Part shown: piece by piece, positions 1 to 7,057 of the stretch
Position numbering within the stretch: position 1 is the first letter of the stretch
How the letters are laid out: each line of letters opens with the position of its first letter
NCBI GenBank assembly: GCA_903908535.1
Contig: CAIVSE010000009.1
Coordinates: forward strand, 1-32,851
Length of the DNA: 32,851 nucleotides
DNA from: Candidatus Doudnabacteria bacterium
Lineage (GTDB): Bacteria; Patescibacteriota; Doudnabacteria; UBA920
Direction: 5' to 3'
Program-made: the position numbers and the translations under genes
The notes under the pieces: model-generated
Databases searched by the model: none
What the model saw: only the letters and a program-made list of their open reading frames with translations
Told to the model about the DNA's origin: nothing

Positions 1-160
1 AAATAAAACCGGAAAAATAATTAATAAGAGGGCGTACGTTACTTTTTTTTCTTCTACTAAATTCTGATTTTATTATCGGATTGGATCTTGCAGACGCAAA
101 GGAGACATATAAAATTAAAATCGGTAAAACTATTTCCATTATTTTAATAAGTGTTTGCAT
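1..160 (-). CDS. possible partial ORF downstream of atpH, runs off the window
   Basis: On the minus strand an open frame starts at an ATG one base after the atpH stop and stays open to base 1 (53 codons), so it is too short and incomplete for the ORF track. A Shine-Dalgarno-like AAAGGA lies just before the ATG. The predicted peptide begins with a hydrophobic stretch (LPILILYVSFASA) that resembles a signal peptide, preceded by MQTLIKIMEIV, and continues with basic residues. It does not resemble the start of AtpA, the gene expected here. The region is AT-rich, so a chance open frame is quite possible. If it is not a gene, bases 1-160 are intergenic before atpA. Confidence 0.25.
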   Translation of the reverse strand, partial: MQTLIKIMEIVLPILILYVSFASARSNPIIKSEFSRRKKSNVRPLINYFSGFI

Positions 161-161
161 A

Positions 162-554
162 CTATCCTTTCAACTCTCTATTCAAATTTTCTAATTGCGT
201 TTTTACGCTTCCATCTATTAATGTATCGTCAACCCTTACTACCACGCCGCCGATTATACTCCCATCTGTTGAAGTTTTAAATTCCACTTTACCTTCAACT
301 ACTTTGTTCAGCTCGTCCATTATCTGATGGTTCTTTTCCAGGGGATGCGCAAAGGTTACGTTGACTTCTTTTATCCCTTTGGCTTCGCGCTCGATGGTTT
401 TAAATTCTGCTTCAATTTCCTCAAACTTTGCCAAGTCCCCGTTCTCGGCCAAAATTTTTACAAAATTATCCAGGACCTTGTCGTGGTCTTTGGGGCCGGT
501 TTCGTGGACGGCATCGTATAAAGCTTGCGCGTATTGTGTGGTCGTTAGCTTCAT
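162..554 (-). CDS. atpH: ATP synthase F1 delta subunit
   Basis: Delta/OSCP subunit of the F-type ATP synthase. It belongs to the peripheral stalk that joins the top of the F1 head to the b subunits at the membrane. The C-terminal half carries the family signature, seen as GSIIGGVVVRVDDTLIDGSV followed by a short terminal helix. At 130 aa it is clearly shorter than the usual 175-180 aa, and the N-terminal helical domain appears reduced. Its ATG overlaps the TAA of atpF by one base (TAATG), so translation is probably coupled. Order (b, then delta) is the standard operon order, which supports the call. Confidence 0.93.
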   Translation of the reverse strand: MKLTTTQYAQALYDAVHETGPKDHDKVLDNFVKILAENGDLAKFEEIEAEFKTIEREAKGIKEVNVTFAHPLEKNHQIMDELNKVVEGKVEFKTSTDGSIIGGVVVRVDDTLIDGSVKTQLENLNRELKG

Positions 555-1099
555 TAAATATTTTTTAGGGTTTCTTTAACTAATTCCGCGTCTTTTTTGT
601 CATCCAATTTTTGGCGCAAAATCTTTTCCGCGGCCGTGGTTACCAAGTTAGCCAATTCAGATTTAGCAGATGTTAAGGCTTGTTCCTTTTCCTGATAAAT
701 TTGTTCTTTTGCTTGGTCAACCAACTTTTGCTGGTCTTCCTTGGCCTTAATTAAAATTTCTTCCCGCGCTTTGGTGGCGTCGGTCTGGGATTTATTAACA
801 ATCTCCGAAGCTTCCTTGCGGGCCACGTTCATTTGTTCCTGGCGCCACTTTTCAAATTCCGCTTTTTCTTTGGTAATGCGGTCGGCGTCGCTCATGGCTT
901 TTTCCACTTTATCGGTACGTTCCTGGAGTTTTTTAGCAACCGGACCGAACACAAACTTCCACAAAATTAACAAGACAATGGCAAAGGTAATGAGTTGGCC
1001 AATAAAATAAGTTAAGTTCAAACCTAAAGTGCCGGCTACGCCCCCCGAAGCCGCTTCCTGCGCGTAAACAACGGAATTTAAAATTTCAGGTAATATCAT
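554..1099 (-). CDS. atpF: ATP synthase F0 b subunit
   Basis: Peripheral-stalk b subunit, 181 aa. One N-terminal membrane helix lies around residues 29-48 (YFIGQLITFAIVLLILWKFV), preceded by a short outer segment. A long charged helix follows (KKLQERTDKVEKAMSDADRI onward) with coiled-coil spacing, which dimerises and contacts delta. It sits between atpE and atpH as in most F-type operons. No clear Shine-Dalgarno sequence precedes the ATG. The 88-nt gap from atpE holds a perfect palindrome that may affect expression of this gene relative to atpE. Confidence 0.94.
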   Translation of the reverse strand: MILPEILNSVVYAQEAASGGVAGTLGLNLTYFIGQLITFAIVLLILWKFVFGPVAKKLQERTDKVEKAMSDADRITKEKAEFEKWRQEQMNVARKEASEIVNKSQTDATKAREEILIKAKEDQQKLVDQAKEQIYQEKEQALTSAKSELANLVTTAAEKILRQKLDDKKDAELVKETLKNI

Positions 1100-1151
1100 A
1101 TCTATAGATTAGTTTTAAATCCAAGGGAAGAATGTTTCCGCCCTTGAACCT

Positions 1152-1183
1152 AATGGGAACCATTGTGCACAATGGTTCCCATT
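1152..1183. repeat. 32-bp perfect palindrome between atpE and atpF
   Basis: The half-site AATGGGAACCATTGTG is followed directly by its exact reverse complement, with no loop. As RNA it would fold into a strong hairpin downstream of atpE. There is no U-run after it on the minus strand, so it is not a classical terminator; an mRNA-stabilising or processing hairpin that raises atpE output is plausible (inference). A related ATGGGACCCATTGTG occurs after trxA near 23173. Confidence 0.85.
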
Positions 1184-1187
1184 GTGA

Positions 1188-1406
1188 CTACAAGGTAAAA
1201 CAGACCACCAGCGCGTAAATGGCGATGGCTTCGGCAAAGGCCATGCCGAGCAACAGCGGGACAAACAATTTGTCGGCGCTCTCCGGGTTGCGGCCAATAC
1301 TTTCCATGGCTTTGCTGGCAGTTTTGCCAATGGCCCAGGCCGGCAACATGCCGCCTAAGGCGATGGTGGCGGCTTTGGCCACGGCGATTAAGGCTTCGGG
1401 ACTCAT
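1188..1406 (-). CDS. atpE: ATP synthase F0 c subunit
   Basis: Ring-forming proteolipid of F0, 72 aa, two membrane helices joined by the polar loop ESIGRNPES. The ion-binding carboxylate is Glu59 in FAEAIAIYALVV. The Na+-coordinating Gln of helix 1 and the Thr after the Glu, known from Na+-dependent c subunits, are replaced by hydrophobic residues (AIGK, EAI), so proton coupling is inferred. The glycine-rich pattern of helix 1 is partly lost (GGMLPAWAIGK). The start is supported by AAAGGA six bases upstream. The leader contains an 8-bp inverted repeat (TTTTACGC/GCGTAAAA, 1420-1475) that could fold just before the ribosome site. The overlapping 1115-1330 ORF is a shadow. Confidence 0.95.
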   Translation of the reverse strand: MSPEALIAVAKAATIALGGMLPAWAIGKTASKAMESIGRNPESADKLFVPLLLGMAFAEAIAIYALVVCFTL

Positions 1407-1489
1407 AACTATTCCTTTCTTTTACGCTCTGTCGATCGGTTTAATAGAGATTATTTAACGTCGCTCGGCGTAAAAATTAATTAATGTAT

Positions 1490-2380
1490 TTATAACCTTT
1501 CCACTTCGCTGAATTCCATCGTGTCGTGTTTGTGGTCAATATTACTTTCAACATGGGCATGCGGTTCGGTAGTGGCCATGGTCAAATAAACCAGGGTCAG
1601 CATGGAAAAGACAATGGCCTGAATCAATCCAACCAATAATTCCAAACCTTCAAACGGCAACGGGATAATATAGGCGCCATAACCGCCAATTAGGCCGGCC
1701 AAAACGGTAAGCAAAACTTCGCCGGCAAAAATGTTGCCAAATAACCGTAGACTCAAAGAGACCATTTTAGCGATTTCGGAAAAAACTTCAATCAAACCCA
1801 CAAAAAATTCAATTATGGCAGTTAAAATGTTAATAGGCTTTAAGGTCTTGATGGCATGGTATAAATCGCCAAACTTTATGAATTTGTTGACATATTTAAA
1901 AAAACCAATGGTGAAGATGCCAATTAAGTGCGCGCCAATAACCGCAAACACGGCCATGGCTAAAGTCATATTTAAGTCGGTATCAGCCGGGCGGAACACC
2001 GGGATGGCAGTTAAGTGGCCATTTTCGCTGACCCATCTTATTATAGAGCCGGTACCGGGAATCAATCCCATCCAATTGGAAATTAAAATAAACAGGAACA
2101 AACTGCCCACTATGGGCAAAAACTTTAAGGTCTTTTTGCGGTCTTTGGTCACGTTATCAATATAGCCCAAAACAACTTCCAAAATGCTTTCAAAAAAATT
2201 AACCAGGCCCTTGGGGGCTTGGTTTTTGGCATAATACTTTTTCATGCCCAAATTTAGGAAAAAGGCAAAAATGGCGAACAAAACGAGTGCGATAAAAGAA
2301 TTGACCATGGTATTGGTCACGGGCAGGGCTCCCAAATGGAACACGACTTCTGATGCTAATGGCGGTAAGGCTATGGTCAT
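1490..2380 (-). CDS. atpB: ATP synthase F0 a subunit
   Basis: Proton-channel subunit a, 296 aa with several hydrophobic helices. The essential arginine is seen as Arg212 in SLSLRLFGNIFAGE, the family signature in the penultimate helix region. The N-terminal part has the typical segment FFESILEVVLGYID and the loop motif NWMGLIPGTGS. The start overlaps the end of the upstream AtpI-like gene by 4 bases (ATGA), so translation is coupled. Together with atpE, F and H it forms the membrane and stalk parts of an F-type ATP synthase. Confidence 0.96.
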   Translation of the reverse strand: MTIALPPLASEVVFHLGALPVTNTMVNSFIALVLFAIFAFFLNLGMKKYYAKNQAPKGLVNFFESILEVVLGYIDNVTKDRKKTLKFLPIVGSLFLFILISNWMGLIPGTGSIIRWVSENGHLTAIPVFRPADTDLNMTLAMAVFAVIGAHLIGIFTIGFFKYVNKFIKFGDLYHAIKTLKPINILTAIIEFFVGLIEVFSEIAKMVSLSLRLFGNIFAGEVLLTVLAGLIGGYGAYIIPLPFEGLELLVGLIQAIVFSMLTLVYLTMATTEPHAHVESNIDHKHDTMEFSEVERL

Positions 2381-2643
2381 TTGCTCTTTAAAATTCTTTG
2401 ATAATCTTTAATTTTTTTAGTAATGCCGGCCACACTAATGGAAAGGGCTAATAGTATGCCCACTATTACATAGGCGTGGGTGTTGTGTTTAGTGTCAAGC
2501 CATTTGCCTAATAGCGTAAAGACTATTAGCGGAAGGGCTATGATCACCGCGAATTCTATCCCCGCTTCAAAAAGCATCAGGCCCACGACTTTCTGTTTAT
2601 CCTTGCTAGGGTCGGTGCTTGGCTTTTGTGGTAAATTTTCCAT
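2377..2643 (-). CDS. AtpI/AtpZ-like membrane protein at head of the ATP synthase operon
   Basis: Small protein with two membrane helices, about 88 aa. The second half shows the pattern typical of the AtpZ/AtpI group, LLGKWLDTKHNTHAYVIVG, where a charged GKWLD sits between the helices. Family members are thought to help c-ring assembly or Mg2+ uptake. The ORF track begins at a TTG three codons earlier; I prefer the ATG at 2643 because a strong promoter ends only about 11 bases upstream, which would leave almost no leader. It is the first gene of the operon and overlaps atpB by 4 bases. Confidence 0.8.
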   Translation of the reverse strand: MENLPQKPSTDPSKDKQKVVGLMLFEAGIEFAVIIALPLIVFTLLGKWLDTKHNTHAYVIVGILLALSISVAGITKKIKDYQRILKSK

Positions 2644-2654
2644 TGAACGCAATT

Positions 2655-2683
2655 ATCTTATGTAAATTAAGGACTTTTGTCAA
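2655..2683 (-). promoter_or_regulatory. sigma70-type promoter of the ATP synthase operon
   Basis: On the minus strand a perfect TTGACA (-35, 2678-2683) is followed after 17 bases by TAAGAT (-10, 2655-2660). The predicted start of transcription is about 5 nt before the ATG at 2643, so the mRNA would be nearly leaderless. The -35 box is part of the 3' arm of the hairpin at 2678-2710. Confidence 0.75.
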
Positions 2684-2763
2684 GCCCGGCCTTTTTTCGG
2701 GGCCTTGACATTTTTTGTTTTTGTCCCCTAAGGGTGCCCCCAATTTTATTGGGGTAAGGGGAC
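2678..2763. other. two adjacent hairpins between tRNA-Thr and the ATP synthase operon
   Basis: Hairpin A (2678-2710) pairs TGTCAAG with CTTGACA and continues into a GC-rich stem. On the + strand it is followed by TTTTTTGTTTTT, a terminator look, but no + strand gene lies upstream. Hairpin B (2723-2763) pairs GTCCCCT with AGGGGAC, with an inner stem CCCCAAT/ATTGGGG. On the minus strand they would end the tRNA transcript just before the atp promoter, although no U-run follows on that strand. Confidence 0.65.
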
Positions 2764-2797
2764 GTAATAAGGATTGGAGTGAGTGATTATAAACCCG

Positions 2798-2873
2798 TGG
2801 AGCCGAGAAGAGGAATTGAACCTCCAACCTGCGGTTTACGATACCGCTGCTCTACCAATTGAGCTATCTCGGC
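2798..2873 (-). tRNA. tRNA-Thr (anticodon CGU)
   Basis: Read on the minus strand it folds as a full cloverleaf. Acceptor GCCGAGA pairs with TCTCGGC, the D stem is GCTC/GAGC, the anticodon stem GCGGT/ACCGC holds the loop ATCGTAA (anticodon CGT at 2838-2840), and the T arm is GGAGG-TTCAATT-CCTCT. The discriminator base is T, followed by an encoded CCA (2798-2800). It decodes ACG. Confidence 0.95.
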
Positions 2874-2896
2874 AAGTTATTCTTAATTTTATTGGT

Positions 2897-2979
2897 GCGG
2901 TTTATCCCCCTTCGTCCCGACAAGTCGTGACTACGGAGGACAGGCGATACCGCTGCTCTACCAGATGAGCTAAGCCGGC
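2897..2979 (-). pseudogene. broken tRNA-Thr with an insertion in the anticodon loop
   Basis: The minus strand from 2979 begins like a second tRNA-Thr: GCCGGCT, TA, D arm GCTC...GAGC, then GCGGTATCG, identical to the intact neighbour through the first two anticodon bases. A 40-nt palindromic repeat then interrupts the loop. The rest of the anticodon loop and stem (TAAACCGC) follows at 2897-2904. The T arm and the 3' acceptor strand are missing, so it cannot fold as a tRNA. It is a repeat-interrupted, 3'-truncated relic. Confidence 0.75.
2905..2944 (-). repeat. dispersed palindromic repeat, copy 1 (in the tRNA relic)
   Basis: A 40-nt imperfect inverted repeat. On the minus strand its ends read TGTCCTCCGTAG and CGAAGGGGGA, with an inner hairpin around CGACTTGTCG. 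The ends match copies at 16047-16075 and 26916-26944 (pattern TGTCCNNCGTAG ... CGAAGNNGGA). It lies exactly between the two parts of a tRNA anticodon loop. Confidence 0.7.
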
Positions 2980-2984
2980 GCAAT

Positions 2985-4097
2985 TTAGAGATAATACTTT
3001 TTGATGAGCGGGTTCAGGCGCGTAACAATTTCGTAACAGCTGGTGTTGGCCAATTTACCGAGTTCGTCAGCTGTGACTTCTTCCTTACCCTGCTTACCTA
3101 TTAACACAACTTCATCCCCGACCTTGACATTTTTTACGGCGGTGACGTCTACAACCACCATATCCATACTGACTCTCCCAATCAGTTTACAGCGCTGACC
3201 TTTTACCAAGACTTCAGCTTTAGACGAAAACGCGCGCCAATAGCCGTGCCAGTAGCCAATAGGCAAAACGGCCAGCTTCGTGGTCTTTATGACCGTTTCA
3301 GTATAATCATAGCCTACTTTCTGGCCTTTATCAACCGTTTTAACCTCGGAAATAATGGTTTTCCAGGTTAACACCGGCTTAAGTTCAATATCTTTATGTA
3401 ATTTTCTGGTTTCGTCCGAAGGCCACAGCCCATACATGCCTATTCCTACCCTGACCAAATCAAAATTGGCTTCGGGGTAATTTAAAATTCCGGCTGTGGC
3501 CGAAGCATGGGCCAGCGCCTGCGGATATACAGCTTTAACCATTGCTACCGCATCTTTAAATTTTACAATCTGCTTTTCCGTCTCGTGACTACTGTCCGGC
3601 CGCTTGGCTGACGCAAAATGCGTAAACACGCCGGCAACTTTTATTTGCGGGAGTTTCTTAATTATAAATAAGACTTTTTGCAGGTCGGAAACAAAAAACC
3701 CCTGCCGGTGCATGCCGGTATCTATTTTTAAGTGGATTACAATCGTTTTTTTTTGCGTAGCCAAAAAATTTAAACTTTCAAAAGTGGAAACAGCCAGGGA
3801 AATATTTTTGCTGTGGGCATCTTTAAAATTGGCCGGCAGAGTATAGCCTAAAACCAAAATGGGCAGTGAAATGCCGTGGCGTCTTAAGGCCACAGCTTCG
3901 GTAATGCTGTCCACGCCCAAAAAATTTGCGCTTAATTTTTGCATTTCCGCGGTAAAACCAAAAAGCCCGTGGCCGTAAGCATTAGACTTAACAACGCCAA
4001 GGAGCTTTACGGGCTTTGGCAACAATTTGCGGAAAATCCGGTAATTGTGTTTTATGGCGGAACTGGATATTTCTATCCAGGTGCGGTATTGGTTCAT
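2985..4097 (-). CDS. alr: alanine racemase
   Basis: PLP enzyme that converts L-Ala to D-Ala for the peptidoglycan stem peptide. 370 aa, the usual length. The PLP lysine is Lys37 in VVKSNAYGHG. The segment KVGYDYTET holds the catalytic tyrosine region, followed by LPIGYWHGYWR (family LPIGYADGxxR), IGRVSMDMVVVDV and the substrate-side motif VGIGMYGLWP. The N-terminal TIM barrel and C-terminal beta domain are both complete. It starts 2 bases after the upstream gene's stop and is the last gene of a cell-envelope operon, immediately before the tRNA-Thr relic. Confidence 0.96.
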   Translation of the reverse strand: MNQYRTWIEISSSAIKHNYRIFRKLLPKPVKLLGVVKSNAYGHGLFGFTAEMQKLSANFLGVDSITEAVALRRHGISLPILVLGYTLPANFKDAHSKNISLAVSTFESLNFLATQKKTIVIHLKIDTGMHRQGFFVSDLQKVLFIIKKLPQIKVAGVFTHFASAKRPDSSHETEKQIVKFKDAVAMVKAVYPQALAHASATAGILNYPEANFDLVRVGIGMYGLWPSDETRKLHKDIELKPVLTWKTIISEVKTVDKGQKVGYDYTETVIKTTKLAVLPIGYWHGYWRAFSSKAEVLVKGQRCKLIGRVSMDMVVVDVTAVKNVKVGDEVVLIGKQGKEEVTADELGKLANTSCYEIVTRLNPLIKKYYL

Positions 4098-4099
4098 GA

Positions 4100-5809
4100 T
4101 TAAGGTGTGGTACTTGTAGAAACGCCCATTAGGCTGTAAATATCAATTGCATTACTTGGCGGTACAATGTTTTCTGTTTTGCCATAATCAGAAAGCGAAT
4201 CACTGAAAGAAATTTCAGCTGTAGTTGGAGTCGTGGAAGCGATGGCCTGGTTTGTGTTTGAACATTGTGACGATGTTCCAGTGCAAGCTATACTATCCTT
4301 AATTCCTAATGGGCTTAATTGCGCTATGCCCGCTTTATGCGCACCGGCATCCGCTCCAATACAAAAGGAATAAGTATAAGAGCTGTAAACTGTTTGTCCT
4401 TTTATAATTTGCTTGGTTCCCATAGGCGTGTACCAATAAGTGTTATAGTAATTACTGCAGTTTCCGTCACTAGGTTCCGGGGCTGTTGGAAGCACGCCGA
4501 TATAATATGGCGTCAGACCCATTGGTTCACCATTGCTGTCGACGGTAGGATAGCCCCCAAAATCGTTATAATATAACTCCAGAGCGGAAGATATCTGCAT
4601 CATGTCCGCCTCTCGTTTAGCGTCCCGAGCCTTAGCCCGGGCAGTTGCCAAAGCCTCTACTCCAACAGAGGTAAGAAACGAGGGCATAGTTGCCGAAGCG
4701 GAAATTTGGTAAAGTCTGGCATCGGTTGCGCCAATCCAGGTTTGAAAATTTTCTACCTGTAAGCTGTTTATTACAGAATCAATTGACGCCTTAATTAAGG
4801 CTAAGCTTACGGGATCAATCGTCAAAGATGGATCCTTTTGCGTTTCAAATGCCGCCAAAGCGTCAAAAGACTGATTAATGGCGTTTACCAACGCGGTTTT
4901 ATCTACTTGATTATTAAAATGGAAAGTCCGTACGCCACTAACTGTTTCCACACCGACGTAATTTTTAATCCCTATTATTCCGGCCTTGGCCCATATGGAT
5001 TTAATTTGGCTGTCTAATTGTGAATCCGGCAAAGCGGAACCGTCCGAAGTAGCCATTGATTCCAATTTCTGCAAATCGATTTTAACCCAGCCAACGGGCT
5101 GTCCCGGGAAGTATTTTTGGAAATATTGGCTCAAAACTGTAGAAGAAGCTACGTTGACATAAATAATATTATCTTTTAACACCACATCCGCCCCCAAATT
5201 AAAATTTATCCCGGAGTCGGTATTAAAGGCTGCCTGGTAACTGCCGCTGGAAACCGGATTCGCGGGGTTGAAGACATCGGAATAGGTATTACCCGACAAA
5301 TTTAGGGTAAAATTATTAAACGGTGGCTGCTCTTGGCTAAAGGCAGCCAAAGAATCCTTGTAGGTGAAATTAAACTGCGATTTAACTTGGGGCGAAGCCT
5401 GGGCCCCTGAAACTAAAAATTTTTGCCAAACTTTAGTCGGGTTGTAAAAACCATAAACAAAATAGGCATAAGCCGCGCCGCCTAAAATAATAACCGCGGC
5501 GGCGACCAGGGCGATTTTGGCACTGCGGCGGGATTTTTGTGCGCCTGATGGCGCCGGGGTTTGGGTCACGCCCGGAGACGTGATAATGGTGGTATGGGCC
5601 GGCCGGAGCTGGCTGATTTCGGCATGAACTAAATTGGCCGGGTTAAAAGCCTGGGCGGCGACCGGAGCCTGTACGGTTTTTTCGTATACAAAACTTTCTT
5701 CCACCACGGCCGCGTCCCAGCCGGCGTTTAAAAGATTTTGCTTAATAGCGACATCCTCCAGGCCGTGTTTGCGCGCTTCCCTTATGTAATTGACAATTGC
5801 TTGTTCCAT
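4100..5809 (-). CDS. membrane-anchored protein with UBA-like N-terminus and pseudopilin-like C-terminal domain
   Basis: 569 aa, function unknown. The N-terminal 40 residues (YIREARKHGLEDVAIKQNLL then NAGW) form the small helical UBA-like motif common in CPR membrane proteins. A basic stretch and one membrane helix follow (around residues 97-118, IALVAAAVIILGGAAYAYFV). A long extracytoplasmic domain comes next. Near residue 390 the sequence turns into a pseudopilin-like module: ARDAKREADMMQISSALELY followed by YNDFGGYPT, as in type II secretion/type IV pilus pseudopilins, with Cys-containing loops. The usual pilin leader is absent, so this is a membrane-tethered surface protein and not a pilin. 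It lies between a PpiC foldase and alr with short spacers. Confidence 0.75.
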   Translation of the reverse strand: MEQAIVNYIREARKHGLEDVAIKQNLLNAGWDAAVVEESFVYEKTVQAPVAAQAFNPANLVHAEISQLRPAHTTIITSPGVTQTPAPSGAQKSRRSAKIALVAAAVIILGGAAYAYFVYGFYNPTKVWQKFLVSGAQASPQVKSQFNFTYKDSLAAFSQEQPPFNNFTLNLSGNTYSDVFNPANPVSSGSYQAAFNTDSGINFNLGADVVLKDNIIYVNVASSTVLSQYFQKYFPGQPVGWVKIDLQKLESMATSDGSALPDSQLDSQIKSIWAKAGIIGIKNYVGVETVSGVRTFHFNNQVDKTALVNAINQSFDALAAFETQKDPSLTIDPVSLALIKASIDSVINSLQVENFQTWIGATDARLYQISASATMPSFLTSVGVEALATARAKARDAKREADMMQISSALELYYNDFGGYPTVDSNGEPMGLTPYYIGVLPTAPEPSDGNCSNYYNTYWYTPMGTKQIIKGQTVYSSYTYSFCIGADAGAHKAGIAQLSPLGIKDSIACTGTSSQCSNTNQAIASTTPTTAEISFSDSLSDYGKTENIVPPSNAIDIYSLMGVSTSTTP

Positions 5810-5836
5810 GGTTTAGATTATTTTTTATTAACGGAG

Positions 5837-6685
5837 TTAATACAGGTTAAAAACTTTTATTTTGATGCTTTTGATTTCATTGTTATACCAGCCCTGGAAA
5901 TTCTCGCCCGGAAGATAGATCTCGGCGAGCTCGGCGCGGGGCGAGCTGCCCGGGCCGTTGTTATCTTTGGCTTGAATTTGGAAAATATACAACCCGTCGC
6001 GCCCGGCAGCCGCCACTACCGAACCGGGACCGGCCGATTCCACCGCGCCCTGGAACTCCGGCCACAGGCTGCTAATTTCCACAAAACCCAAATTGCCGTC
6101 AAGCAGCTTGGTACTGCTGTCGTGGCTATATTCCTGTACCAGCGAAACAAAGGTGCCGCTGGCCGTGTTTTGGGCCATTTGCTGTTTAATAGTATCCTCC
6201 ACCGCGTAAGCCGCGGGATTTAAGGAGCGTTGCCCGTTAAACCAGAGCTCAAGGTTATTATACAACAATTGCGGTTTTAGGACATTATTTTCAAACCCAT
6301 CTCCCGTAAGATTATAACTGGACAGTAAAGCAGAAAAATTTGGCTGCTGCTTTAACAAGTAAAGCTGGCTGTTTAATTGCGTATTGCTGACGTCGACCCC
6401 GTATTTTTTGGCCACAATGGCAATTTGTTTTTCCGTAACCATCTCCGCCAGAATTTCGTCGGGAGTAGATGACGAAACCGCTTCCCGCGCCAAAACATCC
6501 CTAAACGGAATTGGCTGCCCGTCAACCAGGGCCGCCGGCAAAACAGGCAGGGCTTCGGCAACTTTTTCTTTGAAAACAGACAGCGGCGAAAGATAAAACC
6601 AGCCAATAAGCAGCGCGGATATTATCAGTAAAACTAAAACCGACACCACCGCAACAGACAACAATCTTTTAAAGGGGTATTTCAT
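5837..6685 (-). CDS. PpiC/SurA-like peptidyl-prolyl isomerase, membrane-anchored
   Basis: 282 aa foldase acting outside the membrane. An N-terminal membrane anchor spans about residues 10-32 (VAVVSVLVLLIISALLIGWF). A helical chaperone-like segment follows (VDGQPIPFRDVLAREA, then VTEKQIAIVAKKYGV). The C-terminal half contains the parvulin-type core, seen as DGNLGFVEISSLWPEFQGAV, the usual GGDLGWF...PEFE pattern, then a strand YIFQIQAKD. The first G of the LGF motif is kept. It follows the FtsB-like gene with no gap and precedes the pseudopilin-like gene, so it may help fold exported envelope proteins. Substrates are unknown. Confidence 0.82.
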   Translation of the reverse strand: MKYPFKRLLSVAVVSVLVLLIISALLIGWFYLSPLSVFKEKVAEALPVLPAALVDGQPIPFRDVLAREAVSSSTPDEILAEMVTEKQIAIVAKKYGVDVSNTQLNSQLYLLKQQPNFSALLSSYNLTGDGFENNVLKPQLLYNNLELWFNGQRSLNPAAYAVEDTIKQQMAQNTASGTFVSLVQEYSHDSSTKLLDGNLGFVEISSLWPEFQGAVESAGPGSVVAAAGRDGLYIFQIQAKDNNGPGSSPRAELAEIYLPGENFQGWYNNEIKSIKIKVFNLY

Positions 6686-7057
6686 CTATTGAAAAAAATA
6701 ATTCCACCATTTTTGGGGATTACCTGCCTGGGCAGAGGCCGCTGCAACCTGGCCTGTGGTTGTAGAAACATCCTGCCCCTGGGTAAAACTGTAAACCACT
6801 TCGCCGTTCTTTTTTAAATTCAGCTGCTGGCGAGCCACCTGCTCCTGGAAGTCGTCAGAATTGATAAAATTAATGGAAGTCGCCAGTTCCTGGTTTTTTT
6901 GCTCCTGCACATTGGCCTGCCTAAGCAGGTCATCCTTCAGCGCGTTAATAGTTTTGGTTTGCTGCCACTGTTTGTATTTAGAGTTAACTAAAAACGCCAA
7001 AAGGACAATAAGCAACCCAATGGCAATTTTGGAGGATAATATTTGTTTGCCGGTCAT
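6686..7057 (-). CDS. septum formation initiator family protein (FtsB/DivIC-like)
   Basis: 123 aa bitopic membrane protein of the divisome. A short cytoplasmic N-terminus, one membrane helix (about residues 10-25, KIAIGLLIVLLAFLVNSKYK) and a coiled coil follow (TINALKDDLLRQANVQEQKN). Then comes the FtsB/DivIC-like ending VARQQLNLKKNGEVVYSF, where the 'LNL...GE' motif is characteristic. The C-terminal tail is Ser/Thr/Ala/Gln-rich and probably flexible. Its start overlaps the PH-domain gene by 4 bases (ATGA) and its stop abuts the foldase start. FtsB versus DivIC cannot be settled from one sequence. Confidence 0.85.
   Translation of the reverse strand: MTGKQILSSKIAIGLLIVLLAFLVNSKYKQWQQTKTINALKDDLLRQANVQEQKNQELATSINFINSDDFQEQVARQQLNLKKNGEVVYSFTQGQDVSTTTGQVAAASAQAGNPQKWWNYFFQ

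Noticed and set aside
1115-1330. 71-aa ORF overlapping atpE
   Set aside because: Shadow frame of atpE and the palindrome.
1188-1406. Na+-dependent ATP synthase
   Set aside because: The Gln and Thr ligands known from Na+ c subunits are replaced by hydrophobic residues.
2606-2827. 73-aa minus-strand ORF over the tRNA and hairpins
   Set aside because: Overlaps an intact tRNA and the atp promoter; no protein features.
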